A stretch of DNA of 61,456 bases from assembly GCA_018057455.1 (NCBI GenBank), contig JAGPDT010000015.1:1-61456 (forward strand). The letters are read 5' to 3'. A model generated the notes under the pieces. It did no database searches, was not told the origin of the DNA, and worked only from the letters and a program-made list of their open reading frames with translations. Positions 16,091 to 24,873 of this stretch are shown piece by piece. Position 1 is the first letter of the stretch, and each line of letters opens with the position of its first letter. Both the position numbers and the translations under genes were made by a program. The DNA comes from Flavobacteriales bacterium (lineage in GTDB: Bacteria; Bacteroidota; Bacteroidia; Flavobacteriales_F; PHOS-HE28).

Positions 16091-16543
16091 ATGAACAACA
16101 AGACCGTCTCCTTTCTCTCCTTGGCCGTGATCGGCATGATCGCCATGGCTTGCCAGGCCTTTTCGCCCGATCAGGGCCATGACCCATGGACGGCGCAGCA
16201 GCTGATGCCCCCGGCCGAGTTGGCTAAACAGATCAAGGAGGGCAAGGCCGCGGAGTTCCATGTGTTCAACATTGGCCCTTCAGGCGCCATTCTGGGATCC
16301 GTGGAGATCGGCGAAGGCCGTGATTCCGGGAACATCGCCAAATTGAAGACCCGGTTGAGCGAACTGCCCAAGGACGCCAACGTGGTGGTGTACTGCGGTT
16401 GCTGCCCCTTCAAGAACTGCCCCAATGTGCGCCCGGCCATGAAGCTGATCAATGAGATGCAGTTCACCAATGGGAAGCTCCTTGACTTGCGGGAAAACCT
16501 GAAGGTGGATTGGATTGACCAGGGGTACCCCATGGCGGACTGA
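16091..16543 (+). CDS. Rhodanese-like lipoprotein
   Basis: 150 residues from MNNKTVSFLSLAVIG. The N-terminus is a lipoprotein signal with MIAMAC as the lipobox, so the protein is anchored outside the cytoplasm. The body is a rhodanese domain: FHVFNIGPSGAILGSVEIGE, then KDANVVVYCGCCPFKNCPN. Rhodaneses move sulfane sulfur via an active-site cysteine. Here the active loop holds four cysteines in a short span (CGCCPFKNC), which is unusual and could mean metal binding or redox use. It is divergent from the kinase gene, with a TACCTTTC near-box at 15999-16006. Confidence 0.8.
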   Translation: MNNKTVSFLSLAVIGMIAMACQAFSPDQGHDPWTAQQLMPPAELAKQIKEGKAAEFHVFNIGPSGAILGSVEIGEGRDSGNIAKLKTRLSELPKDANVVVYCGCCPFKNCPNVRPAMKLINEMQFTNGKLLDLRENLKVDWIDQGYPMAD

Positions 16544-16595
16544 CCCCCTTCAGGGGCCGATCGCCCAACGGCGGACCGGGACCAACGACCGCTGC

Positions 16596-17252
16596 TCAGC
16601 CTCCGAATACGCCTTCCGCGGTGACCACCACGGGTTGCAGTACCGGAATGCCGTTCACCAGCGCCTGCACGTAGTACGTGCCCGGTTCCAAGCCCTCGGC
16701 GCGCGCCATCGCCAAACCTTCGCCGTAGCTGATCTCCATGGCCAAGAACTGCCCGCGGTTGTTCAGCAGTTGCACGTGGGTGATGGTGCCGGAGCTTTCC
16801 ACGGTGAACCGGCCGGGGGAGAGGCCGCCTTGGATGCGCAGAGCGCGGTCCAAATGGTACTCCACCGCAAAATCGTCGGAAATGTCCAGCCACCGGCCGA
16901 CGGCCCTGGCCGATAAGCGGTAGTAGGAAACCCCTTCCGAAGGGTCGAGGTCCATGAAGGCATAGGCGGCAAATTCACGGTCCGCACCTTCCCCATCGTA
17001 GCTGAAGGCTGTGCTCCAGTTCATGCGGTCCGTGGACCGTTCCACCAAAAATCGGGTACCGGGCGGCTCCGATCCCGTGCTCCATTGCAGGCGTATACCT
17101 GCCCCTTCGGCAGGGATGGCCACAAAAGAGATGAGTTCGTAGGCCGGAGCTTCCATGGCCATGGTCGTTCCGCTCATCGGGGCCAGTTCAGCGGTTTGGG
17201 CCAGAACACCACAGCCAAAGCAGAGAGCTGCGATCGATAGTTGTTTTCGCAT
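16596..17252 (-). CDS. Secreted protein with FN3-like domain
   Basis: 218 residues from MRKQLSIAALCFGCGVLAQTA, a Sec signal peptide with probable cleavage after LAQ. The middle region matches the fibronectin-like module common in Bacteroidota surface proteins (IRLQWSTGSEPPGTRFLVER, then GVSYYRLSARAVG). The C-terminal 75 residues (GRFTVESSGTITHVQLLNN, then PGTYYVQALVNGIPV) resemble a T9SS type A sorting domain, which would guide export through the type IX system. The function is unknown. It is convergent with the rhodanese gene and follows the next secreted gene on the same strand. Confidence 0.7.
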   Translation of the reverse strand: MRKQLSIAALCFGCGVLAQTAELAPMSGTTMAMEAPAYELISFVAIPAEGAGIRLQWSTGSEPPGTRFLVERSTDRMNWSTAFSYDGEGADREFAAYAFMDLDPSEGVSYYRLSARAVGRWLDISDDFAVEYHLDRALRIQGGLSPGRFTVESSGTITHVQLLNNRGQFLAMEISYGEGLAMARAEGLEPGTYYVQALVNGIPVLQPVVVTAEGVFGG

Positions 17253-17314
17253 GGTCCGTCGATCAAAACGGACCACTGAACGATCAGCGGGCGAACAAGG
17301 TTCCCTTCCGGGGG

Positions 17315-18589
17315 CTACTGGACCAGTAACCTTGTAACAGCCAAGGATTCTCCGCTGATGAGCTGCAAGGTGTACAGGCCAGGGGCCAGCGGAACAGGAA
17401 GGTCAATTCTTTCCGGCCCGTGGCCCAGTACCAAGGGGACCACGCACATGAGCCGGGCACTTTGGTCCAAGACCTTGAGCTGGGCCAACCCGGTCACCTC
17501 GGCTTGTAGATAGAGGGGACTACCCGTACTTGGGTTGGGCCATACCCGCAATGGCGATCCGTGGTGGGCGGAATCGGCCACCGCTGTTGGCAATAGGCCG
17601 GCACAAGTACAGCTATCCGTGATCACATCGTTCACCGTGGCGGGCAGGCCATCATCGCAGGGGTCGCCGATTCGGCCTGGCAATAGGCTGCAATTGTCCG
17701 TGCTGTCCGCCACCATGCCAAGCGGCTTCTCGCAGCTCAGCACCAACGTCGCAGGGTCGCCATAGCCGTCCGAATCCGGATCCATGAACCAGGCCGACAA
17801 GGAATCCTCGATCACTGTAACAAAGGCTTGGCATCCGTTCAGTTCATAGCGGAATGTTCCGGTGGAGTCGACCGTGGGGTCGTAGATGCCATTGTGCAGC
17901 ACAAAACCCAAGAACGAAATCCGGTACCAGCTGCCTCCGGGAGCGACGCCACTGTCCAAGGCCAACAGCAAGCTTAGCGCCGAGTCACCCTCACAGATGG
18001 ACAGGGATCCGCCTGCACCAAGAAAAGTTTCTTCCACGGTAATGGAAGCACATGGGCTGGAGCCCGGACATGTGGCCGGAAAAGGAGCGGTGTACAAATA
18101 GACACCCGGGGTATCCATGCCCGGCACGTACACCCCGCTATGGGGCGAGCCGTCATGGGTCCAAGTTCCTCCTTCCGCGTGGAAACCCAGTGCACCGCCC
18201 AAGTCGCGCGGGGGGGCGCTGCTGCACAGGTGCAGCGTACTGTCCTGCCCGGCACCAGCACCTTGAGCGGTCACCATCACCGTGGCGGTATCTGTGCCGC
18301 ATGGGCCGTAGGCCACAACCTGGTAAATTCCCAGGTCAGGTGCGAGGAAGAAGAACCACGGTTCCAAGGTGAAGAATTTGGGAGTGTTCGGGCCTTGCCA
18401 GAAGAAGCCGGCCACATCGCCTTCGGTATCCACGCTCATCCACAGCGTATCTCCGGCACAGAGCGGACTGTTGTTGATCACCTGTTCGATCTGCGCCGGT
18501 TCACATTCTCCATCCCATGCGGCCGCCGGCGAGACATGCACGCACAAGGCCATGGCCAAGGGCAAAGTGAGCTTCTTCAAGGGGGACAT
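17315..18589 (-). CDS. T9SS-sorted secreted protein
   Basis: 424 residues with an N-terminal signal (LTLPLAMALCVHVSPAAA). The body has Cys-rich PKD/Ig-like segments (NNSPLCAGDTLWMSVDTEGD) and a calcium-binding-like stretch, DPDSDGYGDPATLVLSCEK, then TDNCSLLPGRIGDPCDDG, as in thrombospondin type 3 repeats. The end, LRVWPNPSTGSPLYLQ to APGLYTLQLISGESLAV, is a clear T9SS type A sorting domain. It is probably displayed on the cell surface or released. Its neighbour downstream is also T9SS-like, so the two may be read together. Confidence 0.85.
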   Translation of the reverse strand: MSPLKKLTLPLAMALCVHVSPAAAWDGECEPAQIEQVINNSPLCAGDTLWMSVDTEGDVAGFFWQGPNTPKFFTLEPWFFFLAPDLGIYQVVAYGPCGTDTATVMVTAQGAGAGQDSTLHLCSSAPPRDLGGALGFHAEGGTWTHDGSPHSGVYVPGMDTPGVYLYTAPFPATCPGSSPCASITVEETFLGAGGSLSICEGDSALSLLLALDSGVAPGGSWYRISFLGFVLHNGIYDPTVDSTGTFRYELNGCQAFVTVIEDSLSAWFMDPDSDGYGDPATLVLSCEKPLGMVADSTDNCSLLPGRIGDPCDDGLPATVNDVITDSCTCAGLLPTAVADSAHHGSPLRVWPNPSTGSPLYLQAEVTGLAQLKVLDQSARLMCVVPLVLGHGPERIDLPVPLAPGLYTLQLISGESLAVTRLLVQ

Positions 18590-18870
18590 TTCAGCGTGGA
18601 TGCTTGTCCGAAATTAGTGGAGGATCCGCACCCCGCCGAGCCGAACCTGGGGAATATCCCGGTTTGCTCTGTTCCAGATCGATCACTGACAGGTTGAGCG
18701 GGGGCATGTCTGGGCTTGCTCCAAAGGGTCGCGGAGGAACGGGACGAAATGGCAGGGCCAAAGGTCGCCTGTGCACCGGTCAGCCAAGGTGGATCAATAT
18801 TCGATCCGCCTTGTTGGCCTTGCTCCACGAACGGTAGTTGAATACCTGTGCAATAGTTTCGGGCCCTCAA

Positions 18871-20115
18871 ATGGCCGGTAAAGACCGCTTGGATGTCGTG
18901 GAACTGTTCGCCGGGGTCGGCGGCTTCCGCATCGGGTTGCAGCGGGCTTCGCACCGGTTCCGTGTGGTATGGAGCAACCAGTGGGAGCCTGCGCGCAACA
19001 AGCAGGAGGCTTCAGACATCTATGTGGCGCGCTTCGGTGCAGAGGGCCACTCCAACCAGGACATAGCCACGGTGGCCTGCCGCGACATCCCCGACCATGA
19101 CCTGCTTGTAGGGGGCTTCCCCTGCCAGGATTATTCCGTGGCGCGCACCCTCAACCAGGCCCACGGTTTGACCGGGAAAAAGGGCGTGCTCTGGTGGCAG
19201 ATCCACCGGATACTGCAGGAAAAACAGAACAAACCGGGCTACCTGCTGCTGGAGAACGTGGATCGCTTGCTGAAGTCGCCCACCAAGCAACGCGGCCGCG
19301 ATTTTGCGGTGATGTTGGCCTCCTTGGCCGACCTGGGCTATGCTGTGGAATGGCGCGTGCTGAATGCCGCGGACTATGGCTTTCCCCAGCGGCGGCGGCG
19401 CATCTTTTTCCTTGGCATCCATCGCTCCACGGCCATGGGCCAAGCGTTGTACAAACAACCGGAACGGTTGGACCAGGCACTGCACAAAGGCGTGTTTGCC
19501 GAGGCGTTTCCGGCGCTGCCGAAGGGGCTGCCACCTTCCCGCTTCTCCATAGATGGCGACCTGGCCGAGGTGTCGGAGCGATTCAATGCCGGACGTACGG
19601 GGGGCACATCGCCCTTTGCTGATGCAGGCCTTATGGTGGACCGCCAAGTGTGCACGGCGGTGCTGCTCCCTGCCTACCAAGGACCGCGCACCACGCTCGG
19701 AGACCTCCTGTTGCCTGCCGCGTCCATACCCGAAGCCTTCTACGTCCCCACCGGACAGTTGCCGCGCTGGGCCTACCTCAAAGGAGGCAAGAATGAAACC
19801 AGGACCAACAAAGCCACAGGCTTTGCCTACCGGTACAGCGAAGGCTCCATGTCCTTCCCCGACCCTTTGGACAAGGCGGCACGCACGATCATCACGGCCG
19901 AGGGTGGCCCAACGCCATCCCGTTTCAAGCACGTGGTGCGGGCAGACAATGGTCGGTTGAGGCGGCTTCTACCGGTGGAGCTGGAACGGCTGAACATGTT
20001 CCCGGACGATCACACGGCCGGCCTTCCGGCAGGCCGCCGTGCCTTCCTGATGGGCAACGCGTTGGTCACCGGCATCATTGAGCGGGCCGGGGCGGTGCTG
20101 GCCCGCAGAATGTGA
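18871..20115 (+). CDS. DNA (cytosine-5) methyltransferase, no partner nuclease
   Basis: 414 residues from MAGKDRLDVVELFAG; a TTG start 33 bases upstream is possible. Motifs occur in the canonical order: I (DVVELFAGVGGFRIGL), IV with catalytic Cys85 (GGFPCQDYSVA), VI (LLLENVDRLL), VIII (QRRRRIFFLGIHRS), a variable target-recognition region, then IX/X near NMFPDDHTAGLPAGRRAFLM and GNALVTGI. It transfers a methyl group from S-adenosylmethionine to C5 of cytosine in a short site. No restriction endonuclease, Vsr or specificity gene lies beside it. It is followed by tRNA-Asn on the other strand. Confidence 0.93.
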   Translation: MAGKDRLDVVELFAGVGGFRIGLQRASHRFRVVWSNQWEPARNKQEASDIYVARFGAEGHSNQDIATVACRDIPDHDLLVGGFPCQDYSVARTLNQAHGLTGKKGVLWWQIHRILQEKQNKPGYLLLENVDRLLKSPTKQRGRDFAVMLASLADLGYAVEWRVLNAADYGFPQRRRRIFFLGIHRSTAMGQALYKQPERLDQALHKGVFAEAFPALPKGLPPSRFSIDGDLAEVSERFNAGRTGGTSPFADAGLMVDRQVCTAVLLPAYQGPRTTLGDLLLPAASIPEAFYVPTGQLPRWAYLKGGKNETRTNKATGFAYRYSEGSMSFPDPLDKAARTIITAEGGPTPSRFKHVVRADNGRLRRLLPVELERLNMFPDDHTAGLPAGRRAFLMGNALVTGIIERAGAVLARRM

Positions 20116-20225
20116 ATGGGATCACAGGTCTGTTGCGGCAGTAGGATGGGGCAGGCGCCGGTCGCCGCCGATCACCCAGGGGCCGGAATGCACAAAAGGC
20201 CCCAGCGCCATGCTGAGACCTTGTG

Positions 20226-20299
20226 CTCCCCGGGTTGGACTTGAACCAACGACCCCCTGATTAACAGTCAGGTGCTCTAACCAGCTGAGCTACCAGGGA
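20226..20299 (-). tRNA. tRNA-Asn (GTT)
   Basis: The minus strand folds into a full cloverleaf: acceptor TCCCTGG paired with CCGGGGA, a D arm with AGCTCAGCTGGTTAGAGC, the anticodon loop CTGTTAA with anticodon GTT, and the T arm with GGTTCAAGTCC. The discriminator is G and CCA is not encoded. It is 74 bases long. Confidence 0.96.
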
Positions 20300-20399
20300 A
20301 GGAATTTTCCCGAAAGGGAGCGCAAAGGTAGGAACAGCGCGCACTTCCACAAGTCCCGCCACATTCTCCACCTTTGCGGCCCATAACCGATCCGTATCC

Positions 20400-21320
20400 A
20401 TGAAGCTCATCACCGTTGGCACCGTCGCATTCGACAACATCGAGACCCCTTTTGGCCGGGCCGACAAAGTGGTGGGCGGCGCCGCCACGTACATCTCCTT
20501 GGCGGCATCCTACTTCCTGAAAAAGCAAGGGATCGTCAGCGTGGTGGGCGATGATTTCCCGCAGGATATGATCGGCACCTTCCGCAAACGTGGCGTGGAC
20601 CTGGCCGGGCTGGAGGTGATGCCGGGCAAAGAGAGCTTCTTTTGGAGCGGCCGGTACCATTACGACATGAACGCGCGGGACACGCTGGAAACGCGGCTCA
20701 ACGTGCTGCTTGACCTGGACCCCCAATTGAACGAGGCCTACCGCAGTGCCGAATACCTGATGCTGGGCAACTTGGACCCGGTGATCCAGGCCAAGGTGCT
20801 GGACCAGGTGGAGGCGCCGGCCCTGGTGGCCATGGACACCATGAACTTCTGGATGGACAGCGCCATGGAGAAGCTCAAGGAGGTGATCGCCCGGGTGGAC
20901 ATCCTGGTGATCAATGACTCGGAAGTGCGCCAGCTCAGTGGTGAGCATAGCTTGGTAAAGGCCGCCCACCACGTGCTGGCCATGGGGCCGCGCTACCTGG
21001 TGGTGAAGAAGGGTGAGCACGGAGCGCTGCTCTTCGACAAGGACCGGGTGTTCTTCGCCCCGGCCTTGCCATTGGACGAGGTGGTGGACCCCACCGGGGC
21101 AGGTGACACGTTTGCCGGAGGGTTCATCGGCTACTTGGCCCGCAGCGGCGACCATAGCTTCAACAACCTGAAACGCGCCATCATCGTGGGCTCGGCCATG
21201 GCTTCTTTCTGCTGTGAGCGATTCGGCGTGCAACGCCTGTTGGAACTGGACCAGGAGGAGATCGACCAGCGCATCCAGCAGTTCGTGGAACTGGTGGATT
21301 TCGACATCGAACTGGTGTAA
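20400..21320 (+). CDS. PfkB-family carbohydrate/nucleoside kinase
   Basis: 306 residues, the normal ribokinase length. The N-terminal signature (TVAFDNIETPFGRADKVVGG then AATYISLAAS) and the C-terminal ATP/catalytic signature DPTGAGDTFAGGFIGYLA, with the aspartate base, are both clear. It phosphorylates a sugar or nucleoside; the substrate cannot be assigned. In Bacteroidota close homologues are often labelled as sugar or adenosine kinases. A near-consensus box CACCTTTG (20369-20376) is 24 bases before the ATG. It is convergent with a lipoprotein gene and shares a terminator. Confidence 0.88.
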   Translation: MKLITVGTVAFDNIETPFGRADKVVGGAATYISLAASYFLKKQGIVSVVGDDFPQDMIGTFRKRGVDLAGLEVMPGKESFFWSGRYHYDMNARDTLETRLNVLLDLDPQLNEAYRSAEYLMLGNLDPVIQAKVLDQVEAPALVAMDTMNFWMDSAMEKLKEVIARVDILVINDSEVRQLSGEHSLVKAAHHVLAMGPRYLVVKKGEHGALLFDKDRVFFAPALPLDEVVDPTGAGDTFAGGFIGYLARSGDHSFNNLKRAIIVGSAMASFCCERFGVQRLLELDQEEIDQRIQQFVELVDFDIELV

Positions 21321-21359
21321 GCGACCATCCGGGACAAGCGCCCACAAGCCAACCCGAAA

Positions 21360-21394
21360 AAAGCCCCCATGGTGATCTCCACCATGGGGGCTTT
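21360..21394. terminator. Bidirectional terminator
   Basis: A perfect 15-bp stem (21360-21374 with 21380-21394) with loop ATCTC, flanked by A residues on the left and T residues at the right arm end. It sits between two convergent genes and can serve both. Confidence 0.9.
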
Positions 21395-21424
21395 GAGCTT
21401 CAGGTATGGCCTGGAGGCGCCGCT

Positions 21425-22273
21425 TCAGCTGCCCAAGTAGTTGAACTCGCGCACCCCGCTGTCATTGAACGGGCCGGGCACCAAGTTGCCCTCCTTGTCC
21501 ACCAATTCAAGCCGAACGGTGTGTTTGCCCAGTGCCAAGCCTTCAATGAAGTAGGCCTCCCATTTGTTGATGGTCCATACTTCGCCGTCGATGGTGGCAC
21601 GCACGCTGTAGTCCTTGTCCGTCAGGTCGGTGTTGAGCAGATAGAAATCCAACAGCATCTTGTCACCGTCCAGCTGCTTGTAGTCGCCTTTGGGTCGGCT
21701 GTAGAAGAGCGTGGGGTCCTGGGCCGCATCGAAGGCGGTGCTGTCAGCGCTTGTGCCGGGCATGGTGAAGGTGTTCACCACCACGGCGGCATTGTGCTTC
21801 AGGCTTTCGTGGTAACTGCGGCTCAGGAAGCTCAGCACCACATTGCGGCCGGGGTCGGCCTTCTCCGTGAACCCGGCGGTGTATTCCGCCTTGTAAGGCT
21901 TGTTGTTCAGGATGAAGTGGATGTGCTGGCCATCCTTGCTGTTGGCGCAGCCGCGCGTGGCCGCGTCGGGCGTTTGGGCCTTCAGTTCAAAGCCGCCCAC
22001 GGCGTAGGTGAATTTCACATCCATGGTCTTTTTGCCGGGCACCATGGTGTCCAGCTTCAGCGTGGCGTCCGGAAAGGCCGTTGCGGGCGGGGCCACGGTG
22101 AGCTTTAACGTAGCATTGGCGGGGGCGACCACGTCGGGTCGGGCGGCCGGGGCGGCGGCCAAGGTATCGGGGGCCGGAGCAGGCGGTGGTGCGGTTTCGG
22201 TCCCGGGGTTTCCACAGGCGGCCAGCAACAGGGTGCCGACCAACGTAAGGGCTTGGTACTTCATGGTCATCAT
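21425..22273 (-). CDS. Putative two-domain lipoprotein
   Basis: 282 residues; the signal ends in the lipobox LLAAC (MKYQALTLVGTLLLAACG). A Pro/Ala-rich linker (APPPAPAPDTLAAAPAA) tethers two beta domains. The last one reads LGKHTVRLELVDKEGNLVPG, reminiscent of DUF4399-type domains; the first holds DGQHIHFILNNKPY. I cannot name a function. The gene lies 7 bases after the BCCP-like gene and is likely cotranscribed with it, though the pairing gives no functional clue. It ends at the shared terminator. Confidence 0.68.
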   Translation of the reverse strand: MMTMKYQALTLVGTLLLAACGNPGTETAPPPAPAPDTLAAAPAARPDVVAPANATLKLTVAPPATAFPDATLKLDTMVPGKKTMDVKFTYAVGGFELKAQTPDAATRGCANSKDGQHIHFILNNKPYKAEYTAGFTEKADPGRNVVLSFLSRSYHESLKHNAAVVVNTFTMPGTSADSTAFDAAQDPTLFYSRPKGDYKQLDGDKMLLDFYLLNTDLTDKDYSVRATIDGEVWTINKWEAYFIEGLALGKHTVRLELVDKEGNLVPGPFNDSGVREFNYLGS

Positions 22274-22280
22274 TCAGTGG

Positions 22281-22799
22281 TTACTTCTCAAAACTGAGCA
22301 GGAGCTGGCCTTTTTCCACGGCGGCCCCGGCTTGTGCGTGCGCTTTTTTCACAACGCCTTCACCGGTGCTCTTGATCACGTTCTCCATTTTCATGGCCTC
22401 CAGCACCAGCAAGGGGTCGTCCTTCTTTACAACATCACCCTCCTTCACCAGCACCTTCAGTACCAGGCCTGGCATGGGGGCCTTCAATTCGCTGGCCATG
22501 GCCCGCGCCCCGCGATCAATGCCCAGCAATTGCATCAGGCGCGTGCGCTCATCCGCCAAGCGCACCGTGTGGCAGTGCGCCCCGATGCGCAGCCGCACGG
22601 TGCCTGCCTCCTTGTCGCGCTTCAGCACCAGCACCTTGAAGGAGCGGCCCTTGTGCACAAGGCTGAACAAACCCGGGCCGGTTTGCACCAAGTCCGGCGC
22701 CACAGCACCGTTCAGTGCCCAAGGCGCACCGGGGGTTCTTCGCTCCAGTTCCAGCCCTTCGGTGGAGGAGTTTACGGTGGCAAGCAGTTTGGCGGCCAT
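22281..22799 (-). CDS. Biotin/lipoyl carrier domain protein (BCCP-like)
   Basis: 172 residues. The C-terminal 75 residues form a biotinyl domain with the attachment motif EAMKMEN (biotin on the lysine), preceded by APMPGLVLKVLVKEGDVVKK. The N-terminal part is a short domain of the type found in front of biotinyl domains of acyl-CoA carboxylases. It would carry carboxybiotin between carboxylase and carboxyltransferase subunits of an acetyl- or propionyl-CoA carboxylase; those subunits are not in the window. The chosen ATG is supported by a TACCTTCG near-box at 22860-22867 on the minus strand. Confidence 0.85.
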   Translation of the reverse strand: MAAKLLATVNSSTEGLELERRTPGAPWALNGAVAPDLVQTGPGLFSLVHKGRSFKVLVLKRDKEAGTVRLRIGAHCHTVRLADERTRLMQLLGIDRGARAMASELKAPMPGLVLKVLVKEGDVVKKDDPLLVLEAMKMENVIKSTGEGVVKKAHAQAGAAVEKGQLLLSFEK

Positions 22800-22921
22800 G
22801 GGCGGTGATGTTGGAACAACGGGCAGGACCGGGAAAAGTTCGTTGGTGTGCCGACGGTGCGAAGGTATTGGTCCCACTTGATCCGCCCTGCGGAACAGCC
22901 AGGGGGCGTGCCTCGGGGTGC

Positions 22922-23395
22922 TCACTCAAGCAAGTCAGCGCCAGTTTGCTGCTCAAAGGCTTCATCCGCAGGCAACCCCGTCTGCTCCCGGGCGGCCACG
23001 GCCAGGCGGTCACAGAGTTCGTTCAGCGGGTGGCCGGCATGGCCGCGGATCCATTGGAAGCGCACCGTGTGCCGGGGATACACCTGCAGAAAGCGCCTCC
23101 AGAGGTCGGGGTTCTTCTTCTTGGCAAAGCCTTTCCGCGCCCAATCGAACACCCAGCGCTTCTCCACGGCATCCACCACATACTTGCTGTCGCTCACCAC
23201 GGTCACTTCATGCCCTTCCCCTTTGAGGGCCTCCAACGCCACGATCACCGCCAGCAATTCCATGCGGTTGTTGGTGGTGTGGCGGAAGCCGCCCCAGAGT
23301 TCCTTGCGGTGCTTGCCCGATTGAAGCACCACGCCGTAACCACCGGGCCCGGGGTTGCCGCTGGCCGCGCCGTCGGTGTGGATGGTGATCTGCAT
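22922..23395 (-). CDS. rnhA: Ribonuclease HI
   Basis: 157 residues from MQITIHTDGAASGNPGPGG. Catalytic acids are visible in order: Asp8 (TDGAASGNPG), Glu in NNRMELLAVI, Asp in TVVSDSKYVVDA, and the final His/Asp in RGHAGHPLNELCDRLA. RNase HI cuts the RNA strand of RNA-DNA hybrids during replication and repair. The WARKGFAKKKNPDLW segment is the basic handle region seen in E. coli type enzymes. It lies 41 bases after the MarC-like gene on the same strand. Confidence 0.95.
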   Translation of the reverse strand: MQITIHTDGAASGNPGPGGYGVVLQSGKHRKELWGGFRHTTNNRMELLAVIVALEALKGEGHEVTVVSDSKYVVDAVEKRWVFDWARKGFAKKKNPDLWRRFLQVYPRHTVRFQWIRGHAGHPLNELCDRLAVAAREQTGLPADEAFEQQTGADLLE

Positions 23396-23436
23396 GTATG
23401 GATCGTGCGGAAGGGTCGTTGGAATCCCCGGTGCGA

Positions 23437-24045
23437 TCAATGCACGGGGAAGAGATAGGTGATGTTGCCGGCAAAGAGCTTCACGCTGATGGCCAGCAGG
23501 ATCACGCCAAAGGCCTTGCGCAACACGATCAATCCCACGCGGCCCAGCAGGCGCTCGATGCGATTGGTGAGCAACAATACCACCACCACCACGATCATGT
23601 TCAGGCCAATGGCCACCAGGATCTCCGGGCGGCTGAACTCGGCCCGCAGGGAGAGCACGGTGGTGATGGTGCCGGAACCGGCGATCACCGGGAAGGCCAG
23701 GGGTACGATGCTGTACACCTTCGGGTCGTCGCTGAGGCCCGGCGCCGAGGTGTCCTCCTTGAACAGGCGGATGCCCAAGGTCATCTCCAGCGCGATGAAG
23801 AACAGCACCAGTGAGCCAGCCACGGCAAAGGAGCGCACATCGATGCCCACAACACGCAGAATGGACTCGCCCAAATAGAGGAACACCACCATGATGGCCA
23901 AACTGACCAAGGTGGCCCTTGCGGGATAGATCTTGCCGGCCTTCTCGCGTACCTGCAGGATCACCGGTATGCCGCCGATGATGTCGATCACGGCAAAAAG
24001 CACCAGGAAGGCCTTGCCCACATGGGCGATCTCAAAAGTGGGCAT
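23437..24045 (-). CDS. MarC-family integral membrane protein
   Basis: 202 residues from MPTFEIAHVGKAFLVLFAVI. Six hydrophobic helices are visible, with the family phrases AVIDIIGGIPVILQ, SIVPLAFPVIAGSGTITTVL and GLIVLRKAFGVILLAISVK. MarC/UPF0056 proteins sit in the inner membrane; their activity is unknown despite the old antibiotic-resistance name. Its start overlaps the purN stop by 14 bases, so it is translationally coupled to purN. Confidence 0.9.
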   Translation of the reverse strand: MPTFEIAHVGKAFLVLFAVIDIIGGIPVILQVREKAGKIYPARATLVSLAIMVVFLYLGESILRVVGIDVRSFAVAGSLVLFFIALEMTLGIRLFKEDTSAPGLSDDPKVYSIVPLAFPVIAGSGTITTVLSLRAEFSRPEILVAIGLNMIVVVVVLLLTNRIERLLGRVGLIVLRKAFGVILLAISVKLFAGNITYLFPVH

Positions 24046-24631
24046 GGTCGGGCGAGCTGGATGGGGCCAATGTGCGGGCAAAGTTCTCCACCACCGATGG
24101 AAAGTGCGCGTGCTCCAATGCATGGATCCGCGCGGCGAGGCTCCCGATGTCATCGTCGGGAAGTACCGGGCAGCTCAATTGGGCGAGGTGTTCGCCCTCG
24201 TCGTAGCGTTCGTTCACCAAGTGGATGGTGATGCCGCTCTCCTGTTCACCGGCCGCAAGCACGGCCTGGTGCACCCGGTCGCCGTACATGCCTCTGCCAC
24301 CGTACTTGGGCAACAGGCTGGGATGGATGTTCAGGATACGCCCGGGCCAGGCCTGCACGAAGGCTGGAGGCAGCAAGCGCAGGAAACCGGCCAGCACCAC
24401 CAGGTCGATGGCCGCGGTTCGCAGCTCGCGTTCCAAGGAGCCGTCCTGCAATTCCGTGGCGCCGAACAGATAGCAGGGCACGCCCTGGTCCCAAGCGCGT
24501 TGCACCACGCCGGCCTTCGGCCGGTCACAGGCCACCAAGGCCACTTCCGCCGCGGGTGAACCGGTGAAGTGCTCCATCAGCCGTTGTGCATTGGTTCCTG
24601 AACCAGAGGCGAGGATGGCGATGCGGATCAT
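24032..24631 (-). CDS. purN: Phosphoribosylglycinamide formyltransferase 1
   Basis: 199 residues from MIRIAILASGSGTNAQRLMEH. PurN transfers a formyl group from 10-formyl-THF to GAR, the third step of purine synthesis. The N-terminal SGSGTNAQ, the active-site stretch NIHPSLLPKYGGRGMYG (Asn and His) and the aspartate region ITIHLVNERYDEGEHLAQ are present. The frame extends 43 codons upstream, but those residues do not fit the family. The gene is divergent from acpP. Confidence 0.95.
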   Translation of the reverse strand: MIRIAILASGSGTNAQRLMEHFTGSPAAEVALVACDRPKAGVVQRAWDQGVPCYLFGATELQDGSLERELRTAAIDLVVLAGFLRLLPPAFVQAWPGRILNIHPSLLPKYGGRGMYGDRVHQAVLAAGEQESGITIHLVNERYDEGEHLAQLSCPVLPDDDIGSLAARIHALEHAHFPSVVENFARTLAPSSSPDHAHF

Positions 24632-24816
24632 GGCGCGAAGGTCCGAATTAATGGGTGTGGGGAAGCGGGCCCTCCGCCAGCGCCGTTGGTTGCCGGCCGG
24701 CGGATGCGGTGTGGCCGGAGCCTGCTGCCCGCATCCGTTGCCGGTTCCATGGCGGGCCACCGGCCTTGGGGAGCGGTCCGGGAAACCGCTTGGGACACCT
24801 TCTTTGGAGGGGGGCG

Positions 24817-24845
24817 TTGGGGATATCGAAAATGTCTTTCCTTTG
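24817..24845 (+). promoter_or_regulatory. Putative promoter of acpP-fabF-rnc
   Basis: TTG (24817-24819), 18 bases, then TTCCTTTG (24838-24845), which differs from TAnnTTTG at one position. It lies 28 bases before the acpP ATG. Confidence 0.45.
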
Positions 24846-24873
24846 CAGCCTGATCAACCAACAAGCAACGGAT

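Noticed and set aside
18604-18837. Short ORF upstream of the methyltransferase as a control (C) protein
   Set aside because: Its translation has no helix-turn-helix pattern and looks non-coding.
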